From Aureispira anguillae (GTDB lineage: Bacteria > Bacteroidota > Bacteroidia > Chitinophagales > Saprospiraceae): 64,000 nt of DNA. Below, one piece after another: positions 48,201 through 56,516 of this stretch. Made by a program: the position numbers and the translations under genes. Every line of letters begins with the position of its first letter. Within the stretch, counting starts at the first letter, position 1. Where the stretch lies: assembly GCF_026000115.1 (NCBI RefSeq), contig NZ_AP026867.1, forward strand, positions 4,273,716 through 4,337,715. Reading direction: 5' to 3'. The notes under the pieces were generated by a model. The model was given only the letters and a program-made list of their open reading frames with translations. It was not told the DNA's origin and did not search any database.

Positions 48201-49167
48201 AAATCAAGATTATTCTTTCTATGAGTTAAGGGATTTTAAATACATAGAATACGTAATTCAAAATCAAAATACCAACTCAATTAAAAATTTAGCACACACA
48301 CTACATCAATATATTTATATTGATGTCAATAAAACACTTAGCCTAATAAGCATTTTATTAAAAAATCTGCCTGACATAGATAGTGTTAGTTTTTTATTAA
48401 AGTCATTATTTAAAGACTCAAATATCATATCCCAATATGCCAATGAACTTAGAGAATTTATATTCAAAGAAACACTCCACATTTCTCTTGATACACAATA
48501 TTCTAATTACATTTTAGTCTTCCTTGAAAATCAATTTAGTTTCAACTCTTTATTAAAATATTTAATTCAAAAAATTAATCTATTCCAAAAGGAAAATACA
48601 GTAATTGGTTTGAACTTTTATAGTAAATATCAAAATAGATTATTAACTGACAAGCAAAAAGAATCTAATTTTTTAACTGTATTAAATTGGTATGGGAATT
48701 TAAAAAACCCTTCTAACTTTTTACATAAACAACTAGTTGATTTTTTTAAACCTTCATCCCTATTTTCAGAATCATTAAAAAAAGAAGCAACAACTGTTAT
48801 TAATTCTAAAAAAAATAATTACAATTTTTTAGTAACTTATTGCCATGGGCTAACTGTTTTTGAACATAAAAATAAAGAAATACTTTTATTTCTAATTGAA
48901 GCAGGAAACCTCCTTATACAACACCCGAACTACAAACCTCATGACATTGAAAAAATATTTGGATATTCATTTATACACAATCTAAGTGGTAAATCAAAAA
49001 CTAATAGAGGAGCTTTTCCTCATGATATTACTAAGTCTAAATTATTAACAGATCTAATCAGTAATATAGAAATGGAATTTGATATTCAATCGATATTTAA
49101 TCAAGCTTTAGATGCAGTTAATAAAAACATAAATGAAGATATAAATGAAGATAAAATTGATTGGTAA
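45256..49167 (+). CDS. SMEK-domain STAND NTPase, probable anti-phage protein
   Basis: A 1303-residue protein, much more AT-rich than the backbone genes. Residues 1-165 match the SMEK domain, a putative restriction-endonuclease-like fold (E37, PAIDLG with D66, IGIQVT with Q77). A STAND-type P-loop NTPase follows: Walker A GDGGYGKT (243-250), Walker B IIILLDD (292-298), then winged-helix-like and long alpha-helical repeat regions to the C-terminus. Proteins with a nuclease-like head, STAND ATPase and helical sensor are typical of Avs-like defence. The helical part would sense a phage protein and the head would act on nucleic acid (inference). It is monocistronic cargo of the island. Confidence 0.75.
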   Translation: MEDFIPLWEIRKYLAYYTYHVIMESKSGNTDMSKRGEILLIPIVNKIFKKKFIHLEEIQKNYPAIDLGSENKEIGIQVTCETGYSKIKKTLKTHLNNRVFEDYPILYHIIIDPKSKINKTNDDINFFIEEEASRLGIVPSPNISFKKEHIWNITDLSKKIDERCNKQEIKAIRDYLKDQYGSVTKLPTFDDIIIPYQVAFEDQLKQSKDFPNQFNSTFYGREQEIESIKKFINSNKKVLSIVGDGGYGKTRLCIQFFKVIVDKMENQEAFILNDGAFACLDFSEQIKSKNNIIILLDDAHKKLHILNDVIATVNRLENVKIILTIRKATYSKTIHSISSHYRDIEKIPIERLNYDNTLNLFKSQIPNIRKIDLSRLAEKSKGVPIVILGLCQLALKGKHSFELSEEDNFIEFVKESKRQVIEDVYDSTYIDKIKINKTIQLLSLVSPIKIEELKLIAKINEISLEDCEIIIDELSKFDFISKDTHITIKPDPYSDIILLDAISRIKYILKRNDIDSFRERIITNLIEVEHSEKLDINVDSIALEFVNSINSINLNSIDELKLLKNNLDTLSFFAYKKTQITTKALRCIFDISHKQTTFWSKSQSIWQEYILTDIHNKIDLLFSIIFLNIVDNSSLNSTFQLLCDYSFCRKNVDLIEKVFRYREYDFKNWGYSPLVVCQRQQFLVKKLTLILKREDTQNTHKELILKGIETLLKLDFSLEESFDKYTMKFSFGRGKVPFTPVTKKLRVDTITLLISLHKTYREKDRKFGLLVYKKILHTLRYYRVPHQENSEFDRSNEVKLVNAFLLETLEKAPSPEEKNLLIQHLNMFTNKDLKPEYSSIHSLLLTKAKITTSIKGELELILLNDYSHNKKNAFQKLTELSKKYKNWSLFYKDIISIVLDFDINQFKINQIIDFLNSYHPDVSRKFFSFIFNNHQNLMSTFAHLIQANYQDKKYFYSLIESIWKINTEDSKTLVIFLLVYGRNQDYSFYELRDFKYIEYVIQNQNTNSIKNLAHTLHQYIYIDVNKTLSLISILLKNLPDIDSVSFLLKSLFKDSNIISQYANELREFIFKETLHISLDTQYSNYILVFLENQFSFNSLLKYLIQKINLFQKENTVIGLNFYSKYQNRLLTDKQKESNFLTVLNWYGNLKNPSNFLHKQLVDFFKPSSLFSESLKKEATTVINSKKNNYNFLVTYCHGLTVFEHKNKEILLFLIEAGNLLIQHPNYKPHDIEKIFGYSFIHNLSGKSKTNRGAFPHDITKSKLLTDLISNIEMEFDIQSIFNQALDAVNKNINEDINEDKIDW

Positions 49168-49175
49168 GTACAAAA

Positions 49176-49203
49176 AAGCCACCTCAAATGAGATGGCTTA
49201 AAA
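49176..49203. terminator. Terminator between SMEK-STAND gene and the minus-strand operon
   Basis: AAGCCACCTC and GAGATGGCTT pair (one mismatch) with A runs on both sides, between convergent genes. Confidence 0.6.
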
Positions 49204-49231
49204 AAAAATACAAATCCAATAAAACTATACA

Positions 49232-49663
49232 CTAACTATCGCTTTTATGTTCTCCTACTTTATCAAATACAGATTGTTCCTGGTACGCATTTAAAATTCG
49301 CTTACGCTGCTTTTTTTCAACCTTCGATAGTTTCCTTGGTTTGTAATTGGTATTTAGTTGAGGTTGAAAGAAATTTCTTAAATAGATGTATGTCATTGTT
49401 GACATATAGATATGAGAGCTGGTCAATATTTCAAAACTAAAATCTTTATTAGACTCCTGTACTAGCTTGCCTTGGCTCTGAAATAAGCGCATTATCGTAC
49501 AATATAAGTTGATACTTCTACCAATGTACAAAACCTCCTTTTCCCCTTTTTTACGAATTAAAAAAATACCTGCTATGGCTCTAAATCTGCCGAGCTGTTC
49601 TTGTTCAATTGGTTCATGAACGGTTATTGTATTTGTCTCTATTATTCTAAGTGGCTCATTCAT
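49232..49663 (-). CDS. GIY-YIG-like protein
   Basis: A 143-residue protein. GIFLIRKKG...VLYIGRSINLY (about residues 32-55) matches the GIY-YIG nuclease core with its Arg, and FFQPQLNTNY resembles the closing F-x-P-x-L-N. The catalytic Glu expected roughly nine residues before that Pro appears to be missing (the helix reads MTYIYLRNFF). It may be an inactive DNA-binding version or a diverged nuclease. The tail is basic and charged. It is the last gene of the island's minus-strand operon, 4 bp after its neighbour. Confidence 0.65.
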   Translation of the reverse strand: MNEPLRIIETNTITVHEPIEQEQLGRFRAIAGIFLIRKKGEKEVLYIGRSINLYCTIMRLFQSQGKLVQESNKDFSFEILTSSHIYMSTMTYIYLRNFFQPQLNTNYKPRKLSKVEKKQRKRILNAYQEQSVFDKVGEHKSDS

Positions 49664-49667
49664 TTTA

Positions 49668-50120
49668 TTACAATTTTACGGTTTTTATAAAATCTTGGAG
49701 GTTCACTAGTTCGCTATTCGTTGACGTTATTTTGTGCAACTCTAATTTTTGCTTTCGATTATAGCGAATCAACATATAATCTTTTTGAAGCATAGAAATA
49801 AACAGCGCTTCCATTTTAGACCCTCCCAACTGTGCTAAAATTTGCTTCTTTAATAAATCAGGTGCTTGCTCCAGTCGTGTTGTTAGCATCTCACTAAAAA
49901 ACGCTCCAGCATCTAAGCAATAAACCTCTTTGGCTTGCGCTGTAATTACCTGACCAATTAGTTTGCCTTCTGCTACTTTAAACAATAAACTCAGTCCATA
50001 AGCAGAAATATTTTGCTCTTTTGAAACATAAGCTAACAACTCCCCTGCCTTGCTCATTAAGTCTTGTTCTATGACTGGCGCTTGTGTCTTCAGATGATTT
50101 TCTAAAATTGTTCTTACCAT
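49668..50120 (-). CDS. Unknown island protein, 150 residues
   Basis: I do not recognise it. It is a soluble alpha/beta protein without signal peptide, with a central EAK-rich helix and a C-terminal beta stretch around MLIRYNRKQKLELHKI. It lies between the Glu-rich membrane protein (49 bp upstream) and the GIY-YIG-like gene (4 bp downstream), so it is part of the same operon. A structural or regulatory role in the element is possible. Confidence 0.6.
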   Translation of the reverse strand: MVRTILENHLKTQAPVIEQDLMSKAGELLAYVSKEQNISAYGLSLLFKVAEGKLIGQVITAQAKEVYCLDAGAFFSEMLTTRLEQAPDLLKKQILAQLGGSKMEALFISMLQKDYMLIRYNRKQKLELHKITSTNSELVNLQDFIKTVKL

Positions 50121-50169
50121 ACTATTTTTGTGATGTGTGATTTATAAATGATTGGCGGTTCTAACTCAG

Positions 50170-51192
50170 TTATTCACCATATATAATTTCTCTAATTTCT
50201 GCATTACTGTACCCTTTTTCCAGTAGGGCTAATAGTTCAGCACTGGGATATTCATCTGCCAAATCAACATTGGCATACTCCCCATCACTCAAGCGGCGAT
50301 AAGTACCATTTGCATGGCGACCAAATAACCGTCTGCCTGATTGATATTCTTTTGTTGTGGTATAATCTACCGCTGGGGCTGGCTGTTCTTCCTCGCTTTG
50401 CTCTCCTATTGATTCCTGGTCCATTAAGTTTTCTGCTGTATTGGGGGTGATGCTTGGTTTATTTTTTCCTTCTCGTATTAATTTGAAGCGTTGAAAACCT
50501 GCCAAACTTAAAGAAGGGAGTAACCACATACCTACTGCTATCAAAAAAGTTTGTGTGGGACTAGGCGGCTTAATTCCGATTTCTTGTATATAGTTTTTAG
50601 TCGCATTGATGAGCGCCTTTTTTGCTTTTGTATCTGAAGCATAAAACGCCGCTTCTTTGCCACCAATTGCAGCACACAATTGGGCTTTAGAATTATCTAA
50701 ATAATCCATGACCGCTACCCCCAATGAAGCCAATGTATCTAAGTTTTTTTGGCTCTCGCCTGTACTCTCTTCGATCTGCTCTTCTACTGTTCTATCTTCT
50801 GGCCCTTCTATACTATTTAACAAAGGGTCTTCCTCTTCTTCTTCTTCCTCCTCCTCTGCTCTTTTGTCTTCATTCATCATATAATCCCACAAAGGGTCTT
50901 CCTCCTCTTCTATCGTTTTTTCTTCCGTTTTTTCTGAATTGTCTGAAACATTGTTTGAAGTTTTTTTTTCGATTGTTTCTGCATTGTTTGAAGCTTGTGT
51001 GGAATCCTGTTTTTCTGCTGTTTTTATTTGTTTTTGGGCTGTATTCGCTGTTTCTACCTCTGTTTGAGGTATTGTTTGAGATTCTGTTTGAGGTTCTGTT
51101 TGAAACGTTGTTTCAACTCTTGTTTCTTGTGGTTTTTCTTCCCTTATTTCTGACTGTAATTGTTTCACTAATGAATCCATTTTAAAGCGCAT
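50170..51192 (-). CDS. Unknown low-complexity island protein with a membrane segment
   Basis: A 340-residue protein. The first 140 residues are Gln/Thr/Glu-rich with short repeats (TEPQTESQTIPQTEVE) and acidic runs of Glu; a helical region follows, then one hydrophobic segment (TFLIAVGMWLLPSLSLA, near residues 210-226), and a C-terminal part with YQSGRRLFGRHANGTYRRL. No family recognised. Its start overlaps the end of the 86-residue gene by 11 bp, indicating coupling. Confidence 0.6.
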   Translation of the reverse strand: MRFKMDSLVKQLQSEIREEKPQETRVETTFQTEPQTESQTIPQTEVETANTAQKQIKTAEKQDSTQASNNAETIEKKTSNNVSDNSEKTEEKTIEEEEDPLWDYMMNEDKRAEEEEEEEEEDPLLNSIEGPEDRTVEEQIEESTGESQKNLDTLASLGVAVMDYLDNSKAQLCAAIGGKEAAFYASDTKAKKALINATKNYIQEIGIKPPSPTQTFLIAVGMWLLPSLSLAGFQRFKLIREGKNKPSITPNTAENLMDQESIGEQSEEEQPAPAVDYTTTKEYQSGRRLFGRHANGTYRRLSDGEYANVDLADEYPSAELLALLEKGYSNAEIREIIYGE

Positions 51193-51442
51193 TTATTTGA
51201 TGGTACAATGATTTTAATTCCGTTAAGCTACTGCTTAGAGAGGCATGTGTAATGATTTGCTGAACCCCTTGATCAGGATCAGCACTCAACGAATCTGTAT
51301 CAACTATTAATTCTCTGCTTAATAGTTCTTGAGCCTGTTCTTGTAGCCCGTTCATTTGGGCTTTAATCAGTCTTAGTACAATACTTTTATCAATTAATGG
51401 TGGTTGGTCGCTCTTTCCTTGAGCGGTATTCTTTGAAGGCAT
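51182..51442 (-). CDS. Unknown small island protein, 86 residues
   Basis: A small, mostly helical protein with no recognised domain. It overlaps the next gene by 11 bp. It is separated from the primase-helicase gene by 301 bp, in which GCAAACAGGA (51547-51556) and TCCTGTTTGC (51608-51617) form an inverted repeat that could be an operator for this downstream set of genes; no clear promoter box is visible. Confidence 0.55.
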   Translation of the reverse strand: MPSKNTAQGKSDQPPLIDKSIVLRLIKAQMNGLQEQAQELLSRELIVDTDSLSADPDQGVQQIITHASLSSSLTELKSLYHQINAL

Positions 51443-51743
51443 AAAAAAAACATTGATTGGTGTATGATTTAGATTAGATCAATGTCTTTTATCGTGAAGT
51501 GGAATTGTGGATAGGTGGGCTATCTGGGTACTTAAAAAAAAGAGTAGCAAACAGGAAGTAGAAAAACCACTTTTTAGGGTGCAATTGGATTAGCTTAGAT
51601 TTTCATATCCTGTTTGCCCGCTCAACTTAGTTCCCTACAACAAATATATTAGGCACTCTTCAGATATAAAAGAATTTTTGTCCTAGGGCTTGTATTTTAT
51701 AGCGTAATCGTAAACAAACATTAATTATACGATCATTTCTTAT

Positions 51744-54700
51744 TTACTTTTTGTTCTTTTTTTCTTTTCCTTTCTTCAGTAGTGCTGCTTTTTGGGGCTG
51801 AATTCCTTTATATTTTAGCGCCTTATTATAATACTCCAGCTCTTTTTTAGCATTTTCTTGCTGCTCTAAAAGCTTTTTTTGATCTAGTTTCTTTTCGTGA
51901 GTTTCTTGCTGTTCCCAAATTTCATTTTCAGTTGCATGATCTGTTGAAGCTTGCGGCTCATCATGCATACTTAGTCCTAATGCATCATAATCAAATACAA
52001 AGGCAGATGTATTTTTTTTGCCCATTCGAGTACTTTTTAGATAATCTACAAAACTAGGATGTGTTTTTATATAATGGGACAAAGATGATTTGGTCAATCC
52101 ATCCTTGCTAAATTGCCGTTTGTGATGCTCTCTATATAAAGGAAAGGATTTGGAAAAAGACAAATACAATAGACGCTTAGGCTCATCAAATTGTTTATTT
52201 TTCCAACTAAAACGCTCTTCTATTTTATAATCATATTCCTCCACCAACAAGCCAGCACTTGCCAAATATTCGATAATATCCCAGAAGGTGGCCGTTTCTG
52301 TTTCGCTGTGAATTTGGTCGTTTTGGTATAGAATATTTGTGATGCAATTTTTATAAACTTCTTCCATACTGAAGGGAAAAGATACCTTTTCCTTGAGCAA
52401 ATCAAATACCGTTAAAATAGAAGCATAATTTTCTATCAATCGAGTGTCTGCCTTGACCGCTTTTTTTAATTTAGAAAAGGTAAGATTGTATTGTTGCCCA
52501 TAGTTATCTTGGATATGTGGTCTTAATACGCTTAATTTTGCCGTTATATTTATCAATTCCCCATTCTTGCGCATTGCCTTCAATTCATCCGCTAAATTAG
52601 ATTCCTTCTGTGTATACTCTGTTTGTGAAAATGCCAAATTAATAACACGAGTAAACAAAGCATTATCTGAAGTGGGCAACTCTTGCCCCACAAACATACA
52701 AGCAGAATAAACCTCACTAACCAAACTCTTTGTTCCTGTCTTTTGTCCTTTCTCTCGCCCTATTCCATCATAAATGGATTTTAGCCCCTGGATGAATCTC
52801 GAATCTATCGAGTTAAAATATTCCTCACAAAACACCAGGGCATTTCTAGCCAATACCAAACGATTGTAAAAACCAACCTGTGTACCACTATTTAAATTAA
52901 AACCATCCTTGGCAATGCCGAACATATAAGACAGATTTTTTCCCATAAAAGACTTGCCTGTTCCTGGTTGACCAAATAAATTGAGTAAAGGAAAATTTAC
53001 ATAATCATGGATCACATCTCTAAACAAAGCAGCCACATAAAAACAAAGGGCTATTTGTCCTTTGCTTCCATGCACTTTGCAAAAAAGTGTTGACCAATCT
53101 TTGAATGTGATTTTTGAATCTTGATAAGCAAAGTTTTTTTCATCTTTAAACAGTTGACTGGAATCTTTGTAAATTTCGCTAAAGGCTGGCAAAAAATAAC
53201 GCTTATCTTGATAGCTTAAAATACCATAGTTATTGGCAGGAATAAAGCCTTTATCTATCGTATAAATACCATTTCCAAAGGTGTAAAAATTATCTCTATG
53301 ATAACCTAGCACGTCTATTTCATAACAAGTCTTCATTTCATCATAAATCTTGCCTTTGATGCGGTTGTACTGCGCTATATTGCCTGTAAAAAAATAATTA
53401 CCTTCTGCCTCTACCGCTAATCTAAACTTATCTAAACTCACCAAAACAGCTGCCTCTACATCTAAAACAACCTTTTGATTGTATTTATTTAACAACTCAA
53501 ATAGGCGCTTAGGATTGTCTTTTGATTTTAAATGAAATAAAGGCTTAACCACAAAGTTAGATACACAAGTATAACCACCTTTTGCATTAGAGCACCAGTA
53601 TTGATTCCCATCTTCATACATGCCATATTTAAACAAGTCCGCCCGTTGTTTTGAACTTAGACTTTTTTGTTCGCTCTCAAAGTTCAAAGCCCCCATTTTA
53701 TCCCGTAACTGGATGCTTAACACACTTTGTTTTATATCCAATAGTTTCGATACATCACGAATGTAACAATCTCTTACTAGTTCATTTTTTATCTTAGCAA
53801 TCAATTCAATCGCTAATTCACTAATCCGCTGAATGGCAAAATTATCACGGTCTGAGTTTTGAAGCTCATGCTCCAAATACCAATTGATTGCATCTGTTTT
53901 ATTTGTCTTGCAATAAATGGTGAAGCCCTCCGCTCCTATCTCTCTAATGTAACTATCAGGATCTTGTTTTTCAGGTAAAGAGATTATATCTACATGAAGC
54001 CCTAACTCAATCAATATCGGTAAATTTCTTATAGCTGCCTCTATTCCTGCTTTGTCCCCATCGTACAATAAAACAACACGCTCAGCATAGCGATTGATTA
54101 ATTTAGCCTGTTGCTTGCTCAATGATGTTCCTCCAGTGGCTACTGCTCCTAAGAACCCACCATCATACAAACTTAGCACGTCCCAATAGCCCTCCACCAA
54201 ATACATGTTTTTTGTTTTCTTGATCGCTGAAAGTTGTTGAGCCAAGCCATACAAAAGCTGCTCTTTGTGGTAAACTTCGCTTTCGGGGCTGTTTAAATAC
54301 TTGATTTGGTCATCATTCATCGCTCGACCTGCAAAGCCTACTATTGCTTTGCTTGGGTTGTGTATCGGGAACAACACTCTATTTCTATAGGCATCAAAAA
54401 ACCCTTTTTTTCCTTGCTTAATAATGCCTAGTTCCTTTAATATACTGTTGTCTAATTTCAAACTTTTTGTAAAATGCCAGGCTTCAGGCGTTTGACAAAT
54501 TCCAAATGTTTTGACGGTTGATCCCTGTAAACTTCTTTTATCAAATTGAATCTCCCCTTTTAGCTCCTCAGCTCCATGATGGTGGTTATAATAAGCAGAT
54601 GCCAACAAACGATTGTACAATAAATATTGCTCTTTTTTCTGTTGGCGTTTCTTCAGCTGCTCCAGCTGCTCCTCGCTTACATTCTCGGCATATTCAACCG

Positions 54701-54974
54701 CTAAATGATGTACTTTTGCTGCGTATTCTACTGCCTCTAAAAAATCAACTTGTTTGTATTCCATTACAAAACTAATCGGTGTATACGTTTTGCCACAGCT
54801 CCCAAAACAAGTTGCTATATTTTTTGATTTTGAGATTGAAAAAGAAGGCGTTTTTTCTTGGTGGAATGGGCAGCAAAGTTTTGCTTTGCTGCCTTCTTTC
54901 CAATCTGTAAGAGATGAAACAATGGTTTCAATCTCAAACTTTGATTTTAGTTCTTCAATATTTGTAATATACAT
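51744..54974 (-). CDS. Primase-helicase (CHC2 zinc finger, TOPRIM, C-terminal ATPase)
   Basis: A 1076-residue replication protein. N-terminal CHC2-type zinc finger: C35, H38, C56, C60. The DnaG core follows with TOPRIM acids E261 (VEGYWD) and DGDKAG (D305, D307). A long linker leads to a P-loop ATPase with GQPGTGKS (668-675), hydrophobic Walker B ending in EE (ALVFCEEYF) and a TRVINLAF arginine segment, then a basic coiled-coil tail. It is much longer than chromosomal DnaG and resembles primase-helicase fusions of plasmids, phages and satellites. It probably initiates and drives replication of the island. Confidence 0.85.
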   Translation of the reverse strand: MYITNIEELKSKFEIETIVSSLTDWKEGSKAKLCCPFHQEKTPSFSISKSKNIATCFGSCGKTYTPISFVMEYKQVDFLEAVEYAAKVHHLAVEYAENVSEEQLEQLKKRQQKKEQYLLYNRLLASAYYNHHHGAEELKGEIQFDKRSLQGSTVKTFGICQTPEAWHFTKSLKLDNSILKELGIIKQGKKGFFDAYRNRVLFPIHNPSKAIVGFAGRAMNDDQIKYLNSPESEVYHKEQLLYGLAQQLSAIKKTKNMYLVEGYWDVLSLYDGGFLGAVATGGTSLSKQQAKLINRYAERVVLLYDGDKAGIEAAIRNLPILIELGLHVDIISLPEKQDPDSYIREIGAEGFTIYCKTNKTDAINWYLEHELQNSDRDNFAIQRISELAIELIAKIKNELVRDCYIRDVSKLLDIKQSVLSIQLRDKMGALNFESEQKSLSSKQRADLFKYGMYEDGNQYWCSNAKGGYTCVSNFVVKPLFHLKSKDNPKRLFELLNKYNQKVVLDVEAAVLVSLDKFRLAVEAEGNYFFTGNIAQYNRIKGKIYDEMKTCYEIDVLGYHRDNFYTFGNGIYTIDKGFIPANNYGILSYQDKRYFLPAFSEIYKDSSQLFKDEKNFAYQDSKITFKDWSTLFCKVHGSKGQIALCFYVAALFRDVIHDYVNFPLLNLFGQPGTGKSFMGKNLSYMFGIAKDGFNLNSGTQVGFYNRLVLARNALVFCEEYFNSIDSRFIQGLKSIYDGIGREKGQKTGTKSLVSEVYSACMFVGQELPTSDNALFTRVINLAFSQTEYTQKESNLADELKAMRKNGELINITAKLSVLRPHIQDNYGQQYNLTFSKLKKAVKADTRLIENYASILTVFDLLKEKVSFPFSMEEVYKNCITNILYQNDQIHSETETATFWDIIEYLASAGLLVEEYDYKIEERFSWKNKQFDEPKRLLYLSFSKSFPLYREHHKRQFSKDGLTKSSLSHYIKTHPSFVDYLKSTRMGKKNTSAFVFDYDALGLSMHDEPQASTDHATENEIWEQQETHEKKLDQKKLLEQQENAKKELEYYNKALKYKGIQPQKAALLKKGKEKKNKK

Positions 54975-54996
54975 CTTGTGTTTTTATAGGGTTGGT

Positions 54997-56178
54997 TTAT
55001 GCTTTTTTACTCGTGCGTCCTGTGTATTTTTTTCCGTTCCGTTCTTCCCAAGCTGTAATTTTACATTGCTCGGTACAATACGTATGATTCCATGAATTAT
55101 GGATAAACCCCTTTTTACATACAGGACATTTTCTTGTATATTTCACTTCCTTTTCTACTGTCGTACGGCTGCCGTTTTTTTCGGTTGTTGGCTGCTCCTG
55201 GTAATCTATAAATCCAATCTTTTTTTGGTTGAGTACGGGTGCCACTCCTCCCCCTCTAACGGCTGCCGTTACGGCTGGCGTTACTACTGCCGTTGTTGCC
55301 GTTGGTTCCTCATTTTCAACGGCTGCCGTTTCTTCCAAACCTAAGCGCTCTTTTCGGCAATTATCATAGTACCACCAACTAAAACACAAGCACAATAAGA
55401 GCAAGGTTTCAAAGCCTAAAACCGTATATTCTAACTGCTGCCGTAACGTCTGACGTTCTTTCATAACGGCTGCAATTAGCCCAGCTGTGGCGGTGTCTGC
55501 CTCCGCAGTCAATCCCTCATTGGCTGCTGCTAAATTGCGCAACTCTTCTCGTTGCTGAGCAATCAAATCATTGATGCTTTTGTTGTGTTCATCAATCGAG
55601 CGTTGGTCTTCGTGCCTAAGCTTTCCATAATAAAGCCGTGTGGCTCTCAACGTATCTCGTTCCTGTTCTATCGCTGCAATCTGCTGTTGATAATCTGCTT
55701 TAATACTCGCATCACTTTTTAAAATTGGCTCAACCTCTGTTGGCTCTGGTAGCATTAAGTCCGCTACAAAAGAAGCCCCACCATAAGAGATTCCAATACT
55801 AATGCCGACAAAAACGACCGATACCGCAAAAGAAAAGTGCTCAAATTCTCGATATTGAAAAGCAGATTTTAGCACATCATCTAAGGCAATACGTTTAATA
55901 ATTTCAATAACTAGGACAACTACTAATAACAAAGGGATTCTTAACAGCATCGGAACATTGCCAAAGTAATGGTACAACATCAACCCAGCTGTTATTAAAC
56001 TGGCAATTTGAACCGCAAACGCTAAAGCCATCAACGACAAATTGACCAACCAAAAGCGTTTAGAAAAGGTCGTATGCTTGAACTTTTTATCTAACGTAGC
56101 CTCCATACTTTCGGAGGCTATCAAAGAACTTATTCCTTTACGAGCTAAGGAATAAGGATTTTTTATAAAATTTTTCAT
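54997..56178 (-). CDS. Unknown membrane protein with coiled coil and C-terminal zinc ribbon
   Basis: A 393-residue protein with at least four membrane helices (two near residues 48-100, one near 118-140, one near 250-270), a coiled-coil loop of about 90 residues between the third and fourth, an Ala/Thr/Val-rich linker, and a C-terminal CPVCKKGF...YCTEQC zinc ribbon. It precedes the primase-helicase by 22 bp and is presumably cotranscribed. Its coding DNA holds several copies of AACGGCTG (see findings). The role is unknown; tethering of replication to the membrane is speculation. Confidence 0.65.
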   Translation of the reverse strand: MKNFIKNPYSLARKGISSLIASESMEATLDKKFKHTTFSKRFWLVNLSLMALAFAVQIASLITAGLMLYHYFGNVPMLLRIPLLLVVVLVIEIIKRIALDDVLKSAFQYREFEHFSFAVSVVFVGISIGISYGGASFVADLMLPEPTEVEPILKSDASIKADYQQQIAAIEQERDTLRATRLYYGKLRHEDQRSIDEHNKSINDLIAQQREELRNLAAANEGLTAEADTATAGLIAAVMKERQTLRQQLEYTVLGFETLLLLCLCFSWWYYDNCRKERLGLEETAAVENEEPTATTAVVTPAVTAAVRGGGVAPVLNQKKIGFIDYQEQPTTEKNGSRTTVEKEVKYTRKCPVCKKGFIHNSWNHTYCTEQCKITAWEERNGKKYTGRTSKKA

Positions 56179-56222
56179 AATTTTGTATTCTGTTTACTTG
56201 CCTGTCTAGGCATTTATTTTTT

Positions 56223-56248
56223 AGCTCCTAAGTTCCAGCTTAGGAGCT
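56223..56248 (+). terminator. Hairpin with T run on the plus strand
   Basis: AGCTCCTAAG and CTTAGGAGCT form a perfect 10-bp stem followed by TTTTTTATTTT on the plus strand, although both neighbours are on the minus strand. It may block antisense transcription or be a structural element. Confidence 0.5.
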
Positions 56249-56252
56249 TTTT

Positions 56253-56516
56253 TTATTTTAATTCTTTATATTCTTCAACTGTTATTTTTGAAGCGCCTAA
56301 GCCATAGTTATCAATCAATTCCGCTGCATCCATTTCCAAGGCTTTGGCAAACTTTAACGTCAATTCATAAGTAGCATTATTGGGCGCATTGCGAATGTGT
56401 GTGAGCATCTTTTTTGTGATTCCTATTCGTTCGTGCAAATTGCGGTATACACTAACTGCTAATTCATCCAAAAACTGGCAAAAAAGTTGCTGCTTCGTTA
56501 ATTGCTTTTTTTTCAT
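56253..56516 (-). CDS. Small helix-turn-helix protein (XRE-like)
   Basis: From the ATG at 56516 the protein has 87 residues (a GTG at 56552 is also in frame). The middle matches an XRE-type DNA-binding fold: GITKKMLTHIRNAPNNATYELTLKFAKAL. It is divergent from the CI-like repressor at 56934 with 417 bp between them, so the two may form the element's regulatory switch. It may act as the activator or excisionase of the minus-strand operon (inference). Confidence 0.65.
   Translation of the reverse strand: MKKKQLTKQQLFCQFLDELAVSVYRNLHERIGITKKMLTHIRNAPNNATYELTLKFAKALEMDAAELIDNYGLGASKITVEEYKELK

Noticed and set aside
50724-51185. 153-residue plus-strand frame rich in Leu and Phe
   Set aside because: Antisense of the Glu/Gln/Thr-rich coding region of the 340-residue protein.
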